Source: an uncultured Leptolyngbya sp. (GTDB lineage Bacteria > Cyanobacteriota > Cyanobacteriia > Phormidesmidales > Phormidesmidaceae). Taken from it: a stretch of 7,864 bases of DNA. Each line of letters begins with the position of its first letter. Position 1 is the stretch's first letter. Position numbers and translations under genes: made by a program. The notes beneath the pieces are model-generated. The model saw only the letters and a list, made by a program, of their open reading frames with translations, was not told where the DNA came from and ran no database searches. The stretch is from assembly GCA_937899365.1 (NCBI GenBank), contig CALBPH010000809.1:1-7864 (forward strand), read 5' to 3'. This document shows positions 5,748-7,864 of the stretch, piece after piece.

Positions 5748-6605
5748 GTGCGACCGATGTTAGACGATTTGGAAGCGGCCAATATCGACCACATTGGCTT
5801 TATTGTCGACCGGGGGTTGCGGTCTCTACCCCTGGCCGCACTCCATGATGGGAACCGCTTTTTAATTGAGGACTATAGTATCGGACTGCTGCCCAGTGCC
5901 GGTTTGACCTCTATGGAGCCGCCGGCAAATCGTGACGTGGGGCATCGGTCTACCCTGGCGATGGGCATTGCTGAGTTTGACCAGCAGCCCGACTTAGCGG
6001 CCGTGCCTTTGGAGTTGGCGCTAGCTAGTCAAAGCCACAACGATGAACACTATTTAGACCATGAAGCAACCCTTGATGCCCTCAAGCAGCGTTTAGAACA
6101 GGGCAGTTTTACCAGCGTGCATCTGGCTACCCATGCGGTGTTTCAACCGGGCAATTTAGAGTCATCCTATGTACAGCTCTGGGAACAGGCGTTACAGCTC
6201 CATCAGCTGCAGGAGCTACCGCTGGAGACCATTGAGTTTTTGATTTTGAGTGCCTGTGCCACGGCGCTTGGCGATCATGGTGCCGAATTTGGATTTGCAG
6301 GATTAGCCGTCAATGTGGGGGTCCTAACTGCCCTGGCCAGCCTTTGGTCCATCAGTGATGAAGGCACCCTGGGACTTATGTCGGAGTTTTATCGGGCCCT
6401 GGAACAGCCATTGACCCGCAGTGCAGCCCTGCGTCAGGCGCAGTTGGCCATGCTGCAAGGAAAGGTTGGGATTGCAGATGGTACCGTGTATGGCACCGGA
6501 GATCACACCATTGGTCACCTTCCTAGCTTGGATGCTAGTGGTAGTTGGGATTTTAGTCATCCGGCCTATTGGTCCGGTTTTACGATGATTGGGCATTCTT
6601 GGTAG
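5748..6605 (+). CDS. CHAT domain (caspase-like cysteine peptidase), C-terminal catalytic part split from the upstream ORF
   Basis: The longest post-stop ORF starts at GTG 5748 (285 residues); ATG 5757 is an alternative. Neither has a visible ribosome binding site, and the coding frame runs unbroken from the TAA at 5733, so independent initiation is doubtful. The content is the catalytic bulk of a CHAT domain: GFIVDRGLRSLPLAALHDG (17-35), EDYSIGLLPS (41-50), SVHLATHA with probable catalytic His129 (codon 6132-6134), LILSACATALGD with probable nucleophile Cys170 (codon 6255-6257), GFAGLAVNVGVLTALASLW (182-200), SDEGT and a C-terminal HPAYWSGFTMIGHSW. Both catalytic residues are present and no further lesion is seen. 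As a separate protein it lacks a signal peptide and the first strands of the fold, so it would be cytoplasmic and possibly unstable. As the end of a 1148-codon fusion it would be exported. The CHASE2 gene follows 66 bases later. Confidence 0.88.
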   Translation: MRPMLDDLEAANIDHIGFIVDRGLRSLPLAALHDGNRFLIEDYSIGLLPSAGLTSMEPPANRDVGHRSTLAMGIAEFDQQPDLAAVPLELALASQSHNDEHYLDHEATLDALKQRLEQGSFTSVHLATHAVFQPGNLESSYVQLWEQALQLHQLQELPLETIEFLILSACATALGDHGAEFGFAGLAVNVGVLTALASLWSISDEGTLGLMSEFYRALEQPLTRSAALRQAQLAMLQGKVGIADGTVYGTGDHTIGHLPSLDASGSWDFSHPAYWSGFTMIGHSW

Positions 6606-6617
6606 GCACATCTACCA
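6600..6617 (+). other. Small hairpin across the CHAT stop codon
   Basis: TGGTAG (6600-6605) and CTACCA (6612-6617) can pair around a 6-base loop. No T-run follows, so it is not a standard terminator, and transcription probably continues into the CHASE2 gene. It could be an attenuating or mRNA-stability element, or chance. TATAAC at 6636-6641 is -10-like but has no good -35. Confidence 0.25.
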
Positions 6618-6660
6618 CCTGATTAATCGTTACCTTATAACCATCCGACTACCTAATTTT

Positions 6661-6666
6661 AGGGGG
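6661..6666 (+). promoter_or_regulatory. Ribosome binding site fixing a TTG start for the CHASE2 gene
   Basis: AGGGGG lies 5 bases before TTG at 6672. It is the strongest ribosome binding site in the cassette, and it decides the start in favour of TTG over the first in-frame ATG at 6720, which would remove the basic N terminus but keep the first membrane segment. Confidence 0.6.
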
Positions 6667-6671
6667 ACCCA

Positions 6672-7864
6672 TTGCGCTTTGGTCGCTTTTACCGTCGTGG
6701 GCTACGTTCTGCGCAGCTGATGCTGTGGCGACAGCTGCAGCAATATGGCTACATACAGATTGCCTTGGGGGCTGCTTATGTTGTCATTGTCATTCGTCAG
6801 CTGGGGGGACTAGAGGGGCTAGAACTTAAAATGTTTGATCGCCAAATGCGCCACTATGCCACGGAGGTAGGATTACCTGAGGTAGTGGTGGTGGGTATTA
6901 ATGAGGCGGATATTCGTCACTATAATAATTGGCCCCTGAGTGACGATACGGTGGCTGAGCTACTGGAGCGTTTACAAACCTATAAACCTGCTGCCATTGG
7001 GTTGGATATCTATCGGGATATTGACCATCCACCTGGACGGGAGCGCCTAGTTACACAGCTGGCGATGGAGAACGTTTATGGGGTATACGACGTGGGGTTA
7101 GATCCCACACGTAATAGCCCAGCTCCCCAGGGGATGGATCCGGAGCGCATTGGCTTTGCAGACTTTGTTGCAGACACTGATGGTGTGATTCGACGCAATT
7201 TTATGTTTGCATCGATTGCCCCTGATGATTTTTATGCTCTGGGTTTACGGTTAAGCCTCCACGTTCTGAGAAATCGCTATGGCCCAGATATTTTTGAGAA
7301 GAACCTGGAGGGATTAACGATTGCGGGGACCCTGTTTCCACCATTGGCGTCAAACACAGGGGGGTATCACAATGCCGACATGGGGGGCTACCAGGTGATG
7401 CTGCAATATCAGACAAATAATGACGCTATAGGACAAGTCTCTTTAACGGATGTTTTAAACGGTGAAATTGACCCTAGCTGGTTTAAGAACAAAGTGGTTT
7501 TGATCGGCACCGTAGCCCCTAGCATTAAGGACACCTTTTTTACCCCGCTCAATGCTGAAACAAACTCAGCGGCAACAACACCTGGGGTATTGGTCCATGC
7601 CCAGGCCGTCAGTCAAATTTTGTCGGTTGTTGCGGGAGATTATGGGCTGATTTGGGGCTGGTCCCAATGGCAAGAAACGTTGTGGATAGGTGCCTGGTGC
7701 TTTATTGGTGGGGTTCTAACCTGGCACATTCAACGGTTTGTACTGTTAACACTGAGCAGTGCGATCGCATTGTTTATCCTCATCAGCACCGGCTGGCTTC
7801 TCTTTCTCTACGGGGGGTGGATTCCCATTGTACCGGCGGTTTTGGGATTTGCCAGCGTGGTCAG
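6672..7864 (+). CDS. CHASE2 domain-containing membrane protein (3' partial)
   Basis: 397 codons are visible and the frame is open to the window end. Order of parts from the TTG start: a basic N terminus; membrane segment 1 (about 28-44, IQIALGAAYVVIVI); a large outward-facing CHASE2 domain (about 50-325); then membrane segments at about 335-351, 354-377 and 384 onward. CHASE2 hallmarks are clear: VVVVGINEADI (71-81), PLSDDTVAELL (88-98), AAIGLDIYRD (107-116), GFADFVADTDGVIRR (161-175), GGYHNADMGGYQ (230-241), KVVLIGTVAPSIKDTFFTP (274-292) and VHAQAVSQIL (308-317). CHASE2 is a periplasmic sensory domain usually followed by three membrane helices and a cytoplasmic output (cyclase, kinase or none). 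The output part lies outside the window, so the signalling type is unknown. It lies 66 bases after the CHAT ORF on the same strand, and CHASE2 and CHAT genes are, as I recall, frequent neighbours in cyanobacteria. Confidence 0.93.
   Translation, partial: MRFGRFYRRGLRSAQLMLWRQLQQYGYIQIALGAAYVVIVIRQLGGLEGLELKMFDRQMRHYATEVGLPEVVVVGINEADIRHYNNWPLSDDTVAELLERLQTYKPAAIGLDIYRDIDHPPGRERLVTQLAMENVYGVYDVGLDPTRNSPAPQGMDPERIGFADFVADTDGVIRRNFMFASIAPDDFYALGLRLSLHVLRNRYGPDIFEKNLEGLTIAGTLFPPLASNTGGYHNADMGGYQVMLQYQTNNDAIGQVSLTDVLNGEIDPSWFKNKVVLIGTVAPSIKDTFFTPLNAETNSAATTPGVLVHAQAVSQILSVVAGDYGLIWGWSQWQETLWIGAWCFIGGVLTWHIQRFVLLTLSSAIALFILISTGWLLFLYGGWIPIVPAVLGFASVV
7761..7768. repeat. HIP1 octamer GCGATCGC
   Basis: An exact HIP1 palindrome occurs in the CHASE2 gene. 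This octamer is greatly over-represented in many cyanobacterial genomes, which supports the assignment. Only one exact copy is present; ACGATCGC at 2951-2958 is one base off. Confidence 0.75.

Noticed and set aside
5736..5760. Independent translation start for the CHAT ORF
   Set aside because: No ribosome binding site precedes GTG 5748 or ATG 5757, and the conserved frame continues upstream through the stop. Coupled reinitiation remains possible but is unsupported.
6324..7416. Minus-strand frames of 95 and 71 codons within the CHAT and CHASE2 genes
   Set aside because: Both are antisense to conserved domains and show no protein-like features of their own.
1..7864. CRISPR array, insertion sequence or prophage genes
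   Set aside because: No regularly spaced DNA repeats, transposase-like frames, terminal inverted repeats or phage proteins were seen; the only periodic structure is the diverged coding repeats at 4269-4940.

Overview
The window looks cyanobacterial. The grounds are the protein families together (a DUF928 secreted protein, a filamentous-haemagglutinin-type protein joined to a CHAT protease domain, and a CHASE2 sensor protein), one exact HIP1 octamer (GCGATCGC, 7761-7768), and coding DNA of moderate GC with an AT-rich intergenic gap. From memory, this gene combination belongs to filamentous cyanobacteria of the Leptolyngbya/Oscillatoria kind. No species can be named from the sequence alone. All supported genes lie on the + strand.

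Layout. 1-1233 is the 3' part of a flavin-dependent pyridine nucleotide-disulfide oxidoreductase resembling mercuric reductase. 1392-1628 is a small unrecognised protein with one N-terminal membrane segment, closed by a clear rho-independent terminator at 1658-1692. 1693-2391 has no supportable gene; it is AT-rich, and its last ~200 bases hold a weak promoter candidate and a possible folded leader. From 2392 a co-directional cassette begins: DUF928 protein (2392-3120), TPS/haemagglutinin beta-helix protein (3159-5735), CHAT protease domain (5748-6605), and a CHASE2 membrane protein (from 6672, running off the window end).

The central observation is that the haemagglutinin ORF and the CHAT ORF lie in the same reading frame and are separated by one TAA (5733-5735). 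The residues on both sides continue one CHAT domain: its N-terminal part is upstream of the stop, and the catalytic His and Cys are downstream. Read through, the gene would be a single 1148-codon protein with signal peptide, TPS domain, beta-helix repeats, Pro-rich linker and CHAT domain. The locus is therefore a recently broken gene, a split or recoded one, or a sequencing error. Everything after the stop is intact, with no further stop or frameshift.

How the genes may work together (inference): DUF928, the exported haemagglutinin-CHAT protein and the periplasmic face of CHASE2 all point outward from the cytoplasm. The cassette could be an envelope or cell-surface protease system with a membrane sensor. 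The TpsB-type outer-membrane partner expected for a TPS protein is not in the window. The oxidoreductase and small protein upstream are separated by a terminator and probably belong to other transcription units.
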